A stretch of 35,430 nt of DNA from an uncultured Prevotella sp. (GTDB taxonomy: Bacteria; Bacteroidota; Bacteroidia; Bacteroidales; Bacteroidaceae), in NCBI GenBank assembly GCA_905202125.1, contig CAJKQX010000020.1:1-35430 (forward strand), given 5' to 3'. Position 1 is the first letter of the stretch; each line of letters starts with the position of its first letter. Below the pieces are notes generated by a model. The model was not told the origin of the DNA. It ran no database searches and worked only from the letters and a program-made list of their open reading frames with translations. Shown piece by piece: positions 8,126-15,720 of the stretch. The translations under genes and the position numbers were made by a program.

Positions 8126-8302
8126 ACGTTTGTCCACTTTATTTCCAACCGTTTTTTTGAATATTATATGTATGAAATGACGGATATCTCTTTTTTTTTG
8201 GAAAAATGATGTTGATGTTGTTACAAATTCATGAGTTTTACGTTATTCATTATAAACAATCAGCTGAAAAGCTGTAAAAACACTAATTGTCGACAATATT
8301 AA

Positions 8303-8815
8303 ATGAAATCGGAAAAAGAACATCTCCTGTCTGCCTTTACGTCGTTCAGAAATAATCTGATGGCCGTAACAAGCCGTTTCCTGAATGATGATGAATCGCG
8401 TGAGGATGCTTTGCAGGAGGCTTTCTGCCGATTGTGGCAACACCATTCTGTCATCGACAATGAAAAGGACGCCATGGCTTTGGCCGTCACTACGGTGAGA
8501 AATATTTGCGTGGATGAGGTGAGGAAACGAAAGCCAGAAATAAGCTGTGAGCCGGATGTTAAAAGCAATATCTGTTCCGGCGATAGCCCGGAGCTGAAGA
8601 TTGAACGTTATGAGACTTTCCGCATGGTGGAGGATATCATCAATCGCCGGCTTACCGACAAGCAGCGCGAGATTTTGCAGCGGCGTGAATACAACGGTGA
8701 AAGCATAGAGCAGATAGCACTCGCTTTGGGTATGCATCCGTCTGCAGTCAGAATGCACCTTTCACGGGCAAGAAAAGAGATACGTACATGTTACAAACAA
8801 ATGAATCATGAATAA
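8303..8815 (+). CDS. ECF-type RNA polymerase sigma factor
   Basis: The 170-residue protein has the two-domain plan of extracytoplasmic-function sigma factors. Region 2 includes FLNDDESREDALQEAFCRLW at about residues 26-45, and region 4 at about 115-160 contains LTDKQREIL and a helix-turn-helix ending in HPSAVRMHLSRARKEIR. It directs RNA polymerase to a small regulon, usually in response to envelope signals. Its stop overlaps the start of the next gene, which encodes a one-helix membrane protein, the usual position of an anti-sigma factor. Promoter motifs upstream are not clear, which would fit autoregulation by a non-housekeeping sigma; that is inference. The signal is unknown. Confidence 0.92.
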   Translation: MKSEKEHLLSAFTSFRNNLMAVTSRFLNDDESREDALQEAFCRLWQHHSVIDNEKDAMALAVTTVRNICVDEVRKRKPEISCEPDVKSNICSGDSPELKIERYETFRMVEDIINRRLTDKQREILQRREYNGESIEQIALALGMHPSAVRMHLSRARKEIRTCYKQMNHE

Positions 8816-9305
8816 AAATGAAGCAATGAAACAACTGGCCGACCGATATTTCGAAGGCGGGACCAACGACACTGAAGAACTCTTGTTACGGAGTTTCCTG
8901 GCTTCGTCGGCAGCTGACGCGCCCGAGTGGGACGAACTGCGTGCCGTGATGGGCTTCCTGTCGGTAGGTCGGCGCATACATACAGTGACATCCTGCAGCC
9001 GTAAAGAACTGCACAGACACCACTCTGTATGGTATCGCCGGGCAGCAGTCTTTGTCCTGATAATCGGATTGACCGCCGCGTATTGCCTGTATGAATATAA
9101 TATGCGCAACGAAATGTGCGTTGCGTATATCCACGGAAAGAAATGTACTGATGAGAATGTTGTCATGCGACAGATGGAACAGTCCTTGCACACCATGCTC
9201 GAAGCAACATCTCTGTCAGACCAACGTATTGAGAGTGACCTGTCCGCTATGCTCAGTGGAGATATGGACTCTTCCGTAAAAATAACAAATTCAACATCCG
9301 AATGA
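8808..9305 (+). CDS. Single-pass membrane protein, probable anti-sigma factor
   Basis: The 165-residue protein overlaps the sigma gene by 8 bases. A cytoplasmic N-terminal part of about 75 residues precedes one hydrophobic helix (about residues 78-95, rich in V, L, I, A) and a periplasmic tail of about 70 residues. This topology and position match anti-sigma factors that hold the ECF sigma at the membrane. No zinc-binding HxxxCxxC motif or FecR domain is visible, so it belongs to neither of the two best-known classes, and the function rests on context. The next gene starts inside its stop codon (ATGA), indicating translational coupling. Confidence 0.6.
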   Translation: MNKNEAMKQLADRYFEGGTNDTEELLLRSFLASSAADAPEWDELRAVMGFLSVGRRIHTVTSCSRKELHRHHSVWYRRAAVFVLIIGLTAAYCLYEYNMRNEMCVAYIHGKKCTDENVVMRQMEQSLHTMLEATSLSDQRIESDLSAMLSGDMDSSVKITNSTSE

Positions 9306-9775
9306 TTATGATAAGACGATTAATCATGCTGTTTGTTTTCAGCTTTGCCGTTTCTGGATTGTCGGCGCAGACCGGTTTGCACGTCAGCGAGTTGTTCGGC
9401 AAGGAATATCAGAAACGTAAAAACGTTGTGGAAGTGCGCGTGGAAGGCCGTAAACTTGAACGTTTCCGACTCACACTTTTCCGGAGTCTCACGATAAAAG
9501 GAAACACGGACGAACTGCAACGTATAGAGAAACTTGTGAAAGCCGACGGACGTGAGGCTCTCGACCGTGAGGAGGGTACCAAGGGCAACCGTCTTTATTA
9601 TGGTTTTTATCGTTTGAAGATTGCCGATACAAAGCGTGGGAAAAAAGAGGCGGCCCCGTTCCGTTATCTGTTTTTCCGCAACAATTCTTTGCTCGACCAT
9701 AAAAATAATGAGGCCATCGTGATTTATGTGGAAGGCTTTGTGAGCATTGACGAACTGAAAAAGATGTTCAGGTGA
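9302..9775 (+). CDS. Small secreted protein (DUF6108-like)
   Basis: The 157-residue protein begins with a signal peptide of about 22 residues ending GLSAQ. The mature part is basic and contains GLHVSELFGKEY, a LYYGFYRL segment and VIYVEGFVSIDELKKMF at the end, which resemble the Bacteroidales family I remember as DUF6108; this match is from memory. It is the third gene of the sigma operon, with ATGA overlap to the putative anti-sigma gene. Presumably it is periplasmic and takes part in signal sensing or is a product of the regulon, but no catalytic motif is evident. Confidence 0.6.
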   Translation: MIMIRRLIMLFVFSFAVSGLSAQTGLHVSELFGKEYQKRKNVVEVRVEGRKLERFRLTLFRSLTIKGNTDELQRIEKLVKADGREALDREEGTKGNRLYYGFYRLKIADTKRGKKEAAPFRYLFFRNNSLLDHKNNEAIVIYVEGFVSIDELKKMFR

Positions 9776-9819
9776 AATTGTATATTTGATGAAACAGTTA
9801 ATTTAAACACAATTATAAT

Positions 9820-10734
9820 ATGAAAAGAATTCTTTCGTTGGCCGTTTTCGGCCTGTCTGTATGCAATGGCTTACATGCTGCCATTGAGAACAGTGGCGAT
9901 ACGCTTGTTATAGAACAGCCGCAGAGGGTAGTTGTAGAGAATGACGGCAAACAAATGCGCATGATAGTGGAGGGAAACAAAAACAGTCCGGATTATCGGT
10001 ATGTTTACTCGCATCCTTTAGACAGTATGGGTTTGTCTGTCGTACGTGAGCAGGAACATGATGATGCGTTTTTCAGTGTTTCTTTTTCCCGTTATATCAA
10101 AATCAAAAACAGAAATAAGATGTTCAAGGGGCATTGGAATGGTTTCGGCTTCGGCTTCGGCTCGGTGGTACAAGGTGGAACGGGCGGATTGAACGGTCCG
10201 GAAGGTGTGTCTGTCAATATGAGTGACTCTCACGAACTGTTTTGGAATATCACGTCGTATAGTCGCGCTTTAGGATGCCGCGGTTTCGGACTGGTGACCG
10301 GTATCGGTATAGATTGGCGCAATTTCCGCATGGATGGCGATTACCGTTTTGTAAAGGATGGTTCCAAAGTCGCGGTGTCTACATACAACGAGGGTGAAAC
10401 TCCCAAATTCTCACGGCTTAAGGTGTTCAGCATTACTGTTCCGCTTCTTCTGGAGTGGCAGTTGTCAGACAACGGCTTCTTTGTAAATGCAGGTCCGGTT
10501 ATGAATATCAACACATACGCCAGTCTGAAAACCCGTTACAAGACGCCCGAAGGAAAAAAGCGTAAAGAAATAAATAAAGGTGTGCATCAGGTGCCTGTCA
10601 CCGTCGATTTTATGGGGCAGATGGGTTACGGCATATTTGGAGCGTATATCAAATATTCGCCTTTCCATCTGTTGCAAACCGACTATGCGCCGGAAATGTG
10701 TCCGCTCACATGCGGATTGATTCTGCAGTTCTGA
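9820..10734 (+). CDS. Outer-membrane beta-barrel protein of the sigma operon
   Basis: The 304-residue protein has a signal peptide of about 20 residues. The mature chain alternates hydrophobic and polar residues with frequent aromatic and glycine residues (for example HWNGFGFGFGSV and GFGLVTGIGIDWRNF) and ends in a C-terminal phenylalanine (LILQF), all typical of outer-membrane barrels of the PorT-like type. Residues 25-85 form a possible periplasmic extension. It lies 44 bases after the small secreted protein gene and just before a terminator, so it is the last gene of the sigma operon. The transported or sensed ligand is unknown. Confidence 0.75.
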   Translation: MKRILSLAVFGLSVCNGLHAAIENSGDTLVIEQPQRVVVENDGKQMRMIVEGNKNSPDYRYVYSHPLDSMGLSVVREQEHDDAFFSVSFSRYIKIKNRNKMFKGHWNGFGFGFGSVVQGGTGGLNGPEGVSVNMSDSHELFWNITSYSRALGCRGFGLVTGIGIDWRNFRMDGDYRFVKDGSKVAVSTYNEGETPKFSRLKVFSITVPLLLEWQLSDNGFFVNAGPVMNINTYASLKTRYKTPEGKKRKEINKGVHQVPVTVDFMGQMGYGIFGAYIKYSPFHLLQTDYAPEMCPLTCGLILQF

Positions 10735-10753
10735 GTTATGTTGTCAAAACATA

Positions 10754-10787
10754 CAAGGGAGTGGGTATGCTGACTCCCTTGCCTGTT
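10754..10787 (+). terminator. Rho-independent terminator of the sigma operon
   Basis: CAAGGGAGT (10754-10762) pairs perfectly with ACTCCCTTG (10773-10781), followed by CCTGTTTTTT. It closes the operon 20 bases after the stop codon at 10734. Confidence 0.85.
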
Positions 10788-10929
10788 TTTTATCCACCCA
10801 AACTGAATATTTATTCATTTATGCATGACTGAATTTTGACAAAACAAAATCGAGAAATAGAGACGGCATACCCTTGCGGATTGTATAAATAGTGTATGGA
10901 TATGCTGTTTTTGTCTCGTTTTGCTCTCT

Positions 10930-11061
10930 CCGATGGTCATGACAGCCCGTTTTTTCATCCCGAAAAGCCTCTTTTGCGTTGCGGAAGAGGCTGTATTGCG
11001 TTGCGGAAGGGTTCGTTTGGCATCCTCAAAGGGTTCGTTTGGCAATGCGGGACAGTTGCCG
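10930..11061. repeat. Degenerate 22-bp tandem repeat array
   Basis: About six units of 22 bases can be aligned. TTGCGTTGCGGAAG occurs at 10974-10987 and 10996-11009, and AAGGGTTCGTTTGGCA at 11007-11022 and 11029-11044, each pair exactly 22 bases apart. Units at 10952 and 11040 are more diverged. AGCCTCTT (10966-10973) can pair with AAGAGGCT (10985-10992). Because 22 is not a multiple of three, the array does not encode a simple peptide repeat. Confidence 0.75.
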
Positions 11062-11481
11062 ACGCCGTGCGTTTTTGCTTATCCCGTTGATAATCAGCGA
11101 TATGTCCCGACGGGCCGAATTTCGCGTATTTGCCGCCGAACGAATCTTTCGCCGCGTCTGCGCGATTCTCGCGAGGGTTGGGCCTTAGGCAAAAGTGCAT
11201 ACGGTGCATAAATATGCAGAGACGTGAAGCGTGCGCAAAAGGTCGAAGTAAAGATGCCATAAAACGAGTTCATCACATGTCTTTTTGCTTCATGTGGCAA
11301 TTTAAAATGTTATAAATGTTAATTTATTGCGGTCGGTTGCGGATAATGTATTATCTTTACACAAAATAGTGAGACTATGGACACGATAAATGTAAAAGAG
11401 CCGATAAGTCTTTGATTTTTTCGGTGTCGTATGTTCTCATGTTCATTACACTGAAAGATAAAACAATAAAAAACTGACGAT

Positions 11482-11928
11482 ATGCAATTTATTTCAGACA
11501 ATTTGTGGTTGATATGGACCATTGTGGCCATTGTGTGTCTCACGATGGAAATGATGTCGGGCGATTTCTTCATCACCTGTTTCGCCATCGGTGCGCTGGG
11601 AGGAGTGATAACATCGCTCATCGGAGCATCCTTTTGGGTGCAGGTACTGGTGTTCGCCGTGGTCTCGATATTGTCTGTTCGTCTGCTCCGTCCCCGGTTG
11701 CTGGCGGCTCTCGAGCATCGTAGCGACAAGCGTGTGAGCAATGCCGACGCGCTGATGGGACGCATAGGCGTGGTGACGGAGACCATCAGGGCCGGCGCTT
11801 ATGGACGTGTGAAGATTGACGGCGACGACTGGAAGGCCGAGACCGATGCCCGCGAGGACATTGTGGTCGGCGAGAAAGTGAAGGTGGTGGGCCGCGAGAG
11901 CATTATAATTAAGGTGGAGGTGGTGTGA
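11482..11928 (+). CDS. NfeD-like membrane protein
   Basis: The 148-residue protein has two to three hydrophobic segments in residues 7-65, then a soluble domain at about 85-148 (LMGRIGVVTETIRAGAYGRVKIDGDDWKAE and VVGEKVKVVGRESIIIKVE), the OB-fold pattern of NfeD C-terminal domains. NfeD proteins partner with stomatin/SPFH proteins at the inner membrane, and an SPFH gene follows 84 bases downstream, which strongly supports the call. It is the short form lacking a serine-protease domain. It has been linked in other bacteria to membrane microdomains and quality control; its role here is inferred from pairing only. Confidence 0.88.
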   Translation: MQFISDNLWLIWTIVAIVCLTMEMMSGDFFITCFAIGALGGVITSLIGASFWVQVLVFAVVSILSVRLLRPRLLAALEHRSDKRVSNADALMGRIGVVTETIRAGAYGRVKIDGDDWKAETDAREDIVVGEKVKVVGRESIIIKVEVV

Positions 11929-12012
11929 CCAAGTGTCGCCGCTACCAGCGTGAGATGCACCCGCTTTATAAGAGAAACAACTGAACGAATATAAATCATT
12001 AAAACAATAACT

Positions 12013-12975
12013 ATGGATTCAAACGTTTTATTTTTCTTTCTTATCGCATTGGTCGTCCTTGCGATAATATTTGTGAAAAAGGCCATTGTGATTATTTCCC
12101 AAAGCGAGACAATGATTGTGGAGCGTCTCGGTAAGTATTATGCCACGCTCAATCCGGGTGTCAACGTGATCATTCCGTTCATCGACAGGGCGAAGGTCAT
12201 TGTCACCGTGAGCGGCGGACGTTACAGATATTCCGACAATATTGACCTGCGCGAGCAAGTGTACGACTTTGCCAAGCAGAACGTGATAACAAAGGATAAC
12301 ATCCAGATGCAGATCAACGCACTGCTCTATTTCCAGATTGTGGATCCGTTCAAGGCCGTGTACGAAATCAACAACCTGCCCAACGCCATCGAAAAGCTCA
12401 CACAGACCACCCTGCGTAACATCATCGGTGAGATGGAACTGGACCAGACGCTCACCTCGCGCGACACCATCAACACCAAGCTGCGCTCCGTGCTCGACGA
12501 CGCCACAAACAAGTGGGGTATCAAGGTGAACCGTGTGGAACTGCAGGACATCATCCCGCCGGCAAGCGTGCTGCAAGCCATGGAGAAACAGATGCAGGCC
12601 GAACGCAACAAACGTGCCACCATCCTCTCATCGGAAGGAGAGAAACAGTCGGCCATCCTCAAGTCGGAGGGTGAGAAGACCAGTACCATCAACCGTGCCG
12701 AGGCTGCCAAGCAAAAAGAGATCCTTCAGGCAGAAGGAGAGGCACAGGCCCGCATACGCAAGGCCGAGGCCGAGGCTGTGGCAATAGCAAAGATCACCGA
12801 GGCTGTGGGCAAGAGTACCAATCCTGCCAACTACCTGCTCGCTCAGAAATACATCCAGATGTTTGAGGAACTGGCTAAGGGCGACAAGACCAAGACCGTC
12901 TATCTGCCTTACGAAGCCACCAATCTGATGGGAAGCATCGGAGGTATAAAGGAATTGTTCAAAGGAGCGGAATAA
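12013..12975 (+). CDS. SPFH/band 7 (stomatin-like, QmcA-type) protein
   Basis: The 320-residue protein starts with a hydrophobic anchor (about residues 4-22) followed by a band 7 domain (about 25-190) with SQSETMIVERLGKYYATLNPGVNVIIPFIDR and VELQDIIPPASVLQAMEKQMQAERNKRA. A coiled-coil region rich in Ala, Glu and Lys follows at about 195-270. This is the paraslipin/QmcA pattern. Such proteins form large ring or cage assemblies on the inner membrane and interact with NfeD proteins, encoded here just upstream. A possible intergenic hairpin separates it from the next gene. Confidence 0.93.
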   Translation: MDSNVLFFFLIALVVLAIIFVKKAIVIISQSETMIVERLGKYYATLNPGVNVIIPFIDRAKVIVTVSGGRYRYSDNIDLREQVYDFAKQNVITKDNIQMQINALLYFQIVDPFKAVYEINNLPNAIEKLTQTTLRNIIGEMELDQTLTSRDTINTKLRSVLDDATNKWGIKVNRVELQDIIPPASVLQAMEKQMQAERNKRATILSSEGEKQSAILKSEGEKTSTINRAEAAKQKEILQAEGEAQARIRKAEAEAVAIAKITEAVGKSTNPANYLLAQKYIQMFEELAKGDKTKTVYLPYEATNLMGSIGGIKELFKGAE

Positions 12976-12995
12976 ACGCACGGATATGAATGAAT

Positions 12996-13025
12996 GGCGG
13001 AGCGGTAGTGACAGACGGTTCCGCC
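12996..13025 (+). terminator. Intergenic hairpin after the SPFH gene
   Basis: GGCGGA (12996-13001) pairs with TCCGCC (13020-13025), followed by TTTC. It lies 20 bases after the SPFH stop and 33 bases before the next start. It may be a partial terminator or an mRNA-processing hairpin. The weak T run keeps confidence low. Confidence 0.4.
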
Positions 13026-13058
13026 TTTCAGCGACTTTATGAAAACAACAGGACTGAA

Positions 13059-14168
13059 ATGAATATATGTATAGTTGCGGGTGCAAGACCCAATTTTGTC
13101 AAGGTGGCTCCCATCATCAGAGCCATACAGAGCGCGGCTGATAATGGCCGGTATGTGAGACACAGTCTGGTGTATGCCGGGACGGAGGATGACCCGACGC
13201 TCGAACCATCACTCTTCGACGACCTGCGCATGCCCCGTCCCGATGTATTTCTCGGTGTGGATTGTGACAATCTCAACGAACTCACCGGACAGGTGATGTC
13301 GGCCTTCGAGCGTTATCTCCGCACCCATCCCACAGACGCGGTGATTGTGGTCGATGACCTCGCGTCGACCATGGCGGCCGCCATTGTGACCAAGAAACAG
13401 GGCATCATGCTCGCACATCTCGTGGCGGGCACACGTTCTTTCGACATCAATATGCCGAAAGAAATCAACCGTCTCGTCATCGACGGGCTTTCAGATCTTC
13501 TCTTCACCGCCGGACTGGGAGGCAGCAGCGCCGCCACGCGCGAAGGTGCCGAACAGTCGAAGATATACATGGTGGGCAACATCCTCATGGATACGCTCAG
13601 ATACAATCATGGCCGTCTGCATCGACCTGAGCTGTGCGACACGCTGGCTCTGTCCGACCGTGGATATATCGTGTTCACCCTCAATCGCAAGGCGCTCATT
13701 GCCGGAGTGGAGAATATGGAGTCCATGCTCCGCGCCATGCTCCATGCTGCCGGTGATATGCCTGTGGTGGCACCGCTCAGGGGTAAGGCCGCCGAGACGG
13801 TGGGACAGATAGCAGCACGCATGGGAGCCGAGGCCGCGCATCTGCATGTGGTATCGCCGCTGCCGTATCTCGAATTCGGATATCTCACGGCTCATGCCGC
13901 CGGCATCGTGACCGACTCGGGCAATGTGGCCGAAGAGGCCACGTTCAACGCCGTGCCATGCGTCACGCTCAACAGTTACACCGAACACATGGAGACCGTC
14001 AAGCCCGGTACCAACGTGCTTGTGGGCGAAGATGCCACACTGTTGGCTGCAGAGGTGCGCCACATCGTCGACGGACAATGGAAGGAATCGAGTGTGCCCG
14101 AACGTTGGGACGGACGCTCGGCCGAACGAATAGTACAAATATTAATTGATAAAAAGAATTTAGCATGA
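13059..14168 (+). CDS. Divergent UDP-GlcNAc 2-epimerase-like protein
   Basis: With the start at 13059 the protein has 369 residues and begins MNICIVAGARPNFVKVAPII, matching the N-terminus of WecB-type non-hydrolysing UDP-GlcNAc 2-epimerases; the upstream ATG at 12990 would add 23 unrelated residues overlapping a hairpin. The fold is recognisable throughout (SFDINMPKEINR, MVGNILMDTL, DSGNVAEEA). However, conserved active-site positions differ: HVEAG is HLVAG (121-124), the THR of the catalytic-histidine motif is TLNR (207-210), GQH is GTE (41-43), and TERPE is TEHME (308-312). It may have a different substrate or reaction, or be inactive. Its stop overlaps the start of the following SDR gene, suggesting a shared pathway. 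Confidence 0.75.
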   Translation: MNICIVAGARPNFVKVAPIIRAIQSAADNGRYVRHSLVYAGTEDDPTLEPSLFDDLRMPRPDVFLGVDCDNLNELTGQVMSAFERYLRTHPTDAVIVVDDLASTMAAAIVTKKQGIMLAHLVAGTRSFDINMPKEINRLVIDGLSDLLFTAGLGGSSAATREGAEQSKIYMVGNILMDTLRYNHGRLHRPELCDTLALSDRGYIVFTLNRKALIAGVENMESMLRAMLHAAGDMPVVAPLRGKAAETVGQIAARMGAEAAHLHVVSPLPYLEFGYLTAHAAGIVTDSGNVAEEATFNAVPCVTLNSYTEHMETVKPGTNVLVGEDATLLAAEVRHIVDGQWKESSVPERWDGRSAERIVQILIDKKNLA

Positions 14169-14926
14169 AACGAAGAATAGCTCTTGTCACAGGCGCCACC
14201 AATGGTATCGGCGAGGCATGTGCCCGTCGTTTTGCCGCCGATGGCTACGATGTGATAATCACAGGACGCAACAAAGAAAAACTGGCTCTGCTCGCCTCCG
14301 AACTCAAAGCACAGGGTGCGGATGTACTGACACTTGTCTTTGATGTGCGCGACAGTAAGGCGGCCGAGGCGGCCCTCAATAGTGTGACTGGCAAATGGAC
14401 CGATATCGATGTGCTCGTCAACAATGCCGGACTGGCTCTCGGACTCGAGAAGGAGTATGAGGGCAACCCCGACGACTGGGAGGTGATGATAGATACCAAC
14501 ATCAAAGGACTGCTCACGATGACCCGCCTCGTGGTGCCCGGAATGGTGCGGCGCAACAGCGGACACGTGATAAATATCGGAAGCGTGGCCGGCGATCAGG
14601 CTTATGCCGGCGGCAATGTGTATTGCGCCACCAAGGCAGCGGTGAAGACCATCACCGACGGACTGCGTATCGACCTTGCCGACACGTGTGTGAGGGTCAC
14701 CAATGTGAAACCCGGACTGGTGCGGACCAATTTCAGCGTGACCCGATTCCACGGTGATGAACAGCGGGCGGCAACCGTCTATGATGGCATACAGCCCCTC
14801 ACGGGCGACGACATAGCCGATGTGGTGCTTTATGCGGCCAACGCTCCCGAGCACGTTCAGATAGCCGAGGTGCTGGTGCTGGCCACTCATCAGGCCAACG
14901 GATACACGATATGTAGGAAGAAATAG
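14165..14926 (+). CDS. Short-chain dehydrogenase/reductase (YdfG-like)
   Basis: The 253-residue protein is a classical SDR: cofactor motif TGATNGIG (9-16), NNAG (86-89), and catalytic Ser140, Tyr153 and Lys157 in YCATK. GRN after the second strand (35-37) favours NADP. The overall sequence, including the VKPGLVRTNFS segment and the C-terminal HQANG, resembles YdfG-type enzymes, which oxidise serine, allo-threonine and 3-hydroxy acids or reduce malonic semialdehyde. Its start codon overlaps the stop of the epimerase-like gene (ATGA). The physiological substrate cannot be read from sequence. Confidence 0.88.
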   Translation: MKRRIALVTGATNGIGEACARRFAADGYDVIITGRNKEKLALLASELKAQGADVLTLVFDVRDSKAAEAALNSVTGKWTDIDVLVNNAGLALGLEKEYEGNPDDWEVMIDTNIKGLLTMTRLVVPGMVRRNSGHVINIGSVAGDQAYAGGNVYCATKAAVKTITDGLRIDLADTCVRVTNVKPGLVRTNFSVTRFHGDEQRAATVYDGIQPLTGDDIADVVLYAANAPEHVQIAEVLVLATHQANGYTICRKK

Positions 14927-15003
14927 GACGAGTGGAAATCTCCGGCGCTTGCCGGCCCGGCTCAATGAAGGCTCTTTATTGTTAAATTTATATATGATCG
15001 ATT

Positions 15004-15717
15004 ATGAAATTCAGTATTAATGACAGACTGGCGGGAGCGGCGCTCCTGGCTGTGGGTATTGTGATTCTTGGTTGGTGTGTCAAGAGTGGAATCGACAATT
15101 TTGCCGATAAAGACCGCAAGGTGACCGTCAAAGGTCTCTCCGAGCGTGAGGTAGATGCCGACAAGGTGACGTGGCCTATTCTCTCGAAGGAGGTGGGTGA
15201 CAATCTGCCGAGCCTATATAATAAAATAGGTGACACGCAACGAAAGATAGAAAAATATCTTCTCGAGAGCGGCATCAAGAAAGAAGAGATAAGCATCAAT
15301 GCCCCGGTGGTGATTGATCTCAGTGCCGAGCGCTACTCCAACAATCAGAATCCGTATCGATACAACATCACATCGATAATCACCGTCACATCGCGCAACG
15401 TGAAACTTGTGCGCAGCATCATTGCGCGACAGGGCGAACTGCTCAAAGACGGCATTGCCATTGTGGACGGAGGATACGAAAATCCCATCGTCTACGAATA
15501 CGTGTCGTTCAAGGCCATGAAACCGCAGATGATGGAAGAGGCTATCGCCAACGCCGAGAAAACAGCACAGCAGTTTGCCGAGAACAGCCACAGCAAGATA
15601 GACAAGATAATGAATGCCGATCAGGGACAGTTCTCTATCGAGAGCCGCGATAACAATACTCCTTATGTGAAAAAGGTGAGAGTGGTGACCACCGTAACTT
15701 ATTCTCTGAAAGACTGA
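15004..15717 (+). CDS. SIMPL domain (DUF541) protein
   Basis: The 237-residue protein has one N-terminal hydrophobic segment (about residues 10-27), probably a membrane anchor or uncleaved signal, then a SIMPL/DUF541 domain starting with RKVTVKGLSEREVDADKVTW and including an EAIANAEKTAQQFAE helix around 180-195. Proteins of this family are periplasmic and form oligomers; their roles are poorly known, with oxidative-stress links reported for some. It is followed after three bases by the MATE gene, so the two are probably translated from one message. No catalytic residues are obvious. Confidence 0.88.
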   Translation: MKFSINDRLAGAALLAVGIVILGWCVKSGIDNFADKDRKVTVKGLSEREVDADKVTWPILSKEVGDNLPSLYNKIGDTQRKIEKYLLESGIKKEEISINAPVVIDLSAERYSNNQNPYRYNITSIITVTSRNVKLVRSIIARQGELLKDGIAIVDGGYENPIVYEYVSFKAMKPQMMEEAIANAEKTAQQFAENSHSKIDKIMNADQGQFSIESRDNNTPYVKKVRVVTTVTYSLKD

Positions 15718-15720
15718 TAG

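Larger units (their letters stand above)
10735..11481. other. Intergenic region with 22-bp array, no convincing gene
   Basis: About 750 bases lie between the sigma operon and the NfeD gene. Open frames on both strands here are created by the degenerate tandem repeat (10930-11061) and show no recognisable domain. The rest includes a possible weak -7 box (TATCTTTA near 11351-11358) about 125 bases before the NfeD gene and a 12-codon frame at 11379-11417 that I do not regard as a gene. The function is unknown. Confidence 0.6.

Noticed and set aside
10815..11260. Overlapping small frames on both strands in the gap before the NfeD gene
   Set aside because: They arise from the 22-bp repeat array, have no domain, and the period is not a multiple of three.
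12990..13058. N-terminal extension of the epimerase-like protein from ATG 12990
   Set aside because: The added 23 residues overlap an intergenic hairpin and are unlike the family; the conserved N-terminus begins at 13059.
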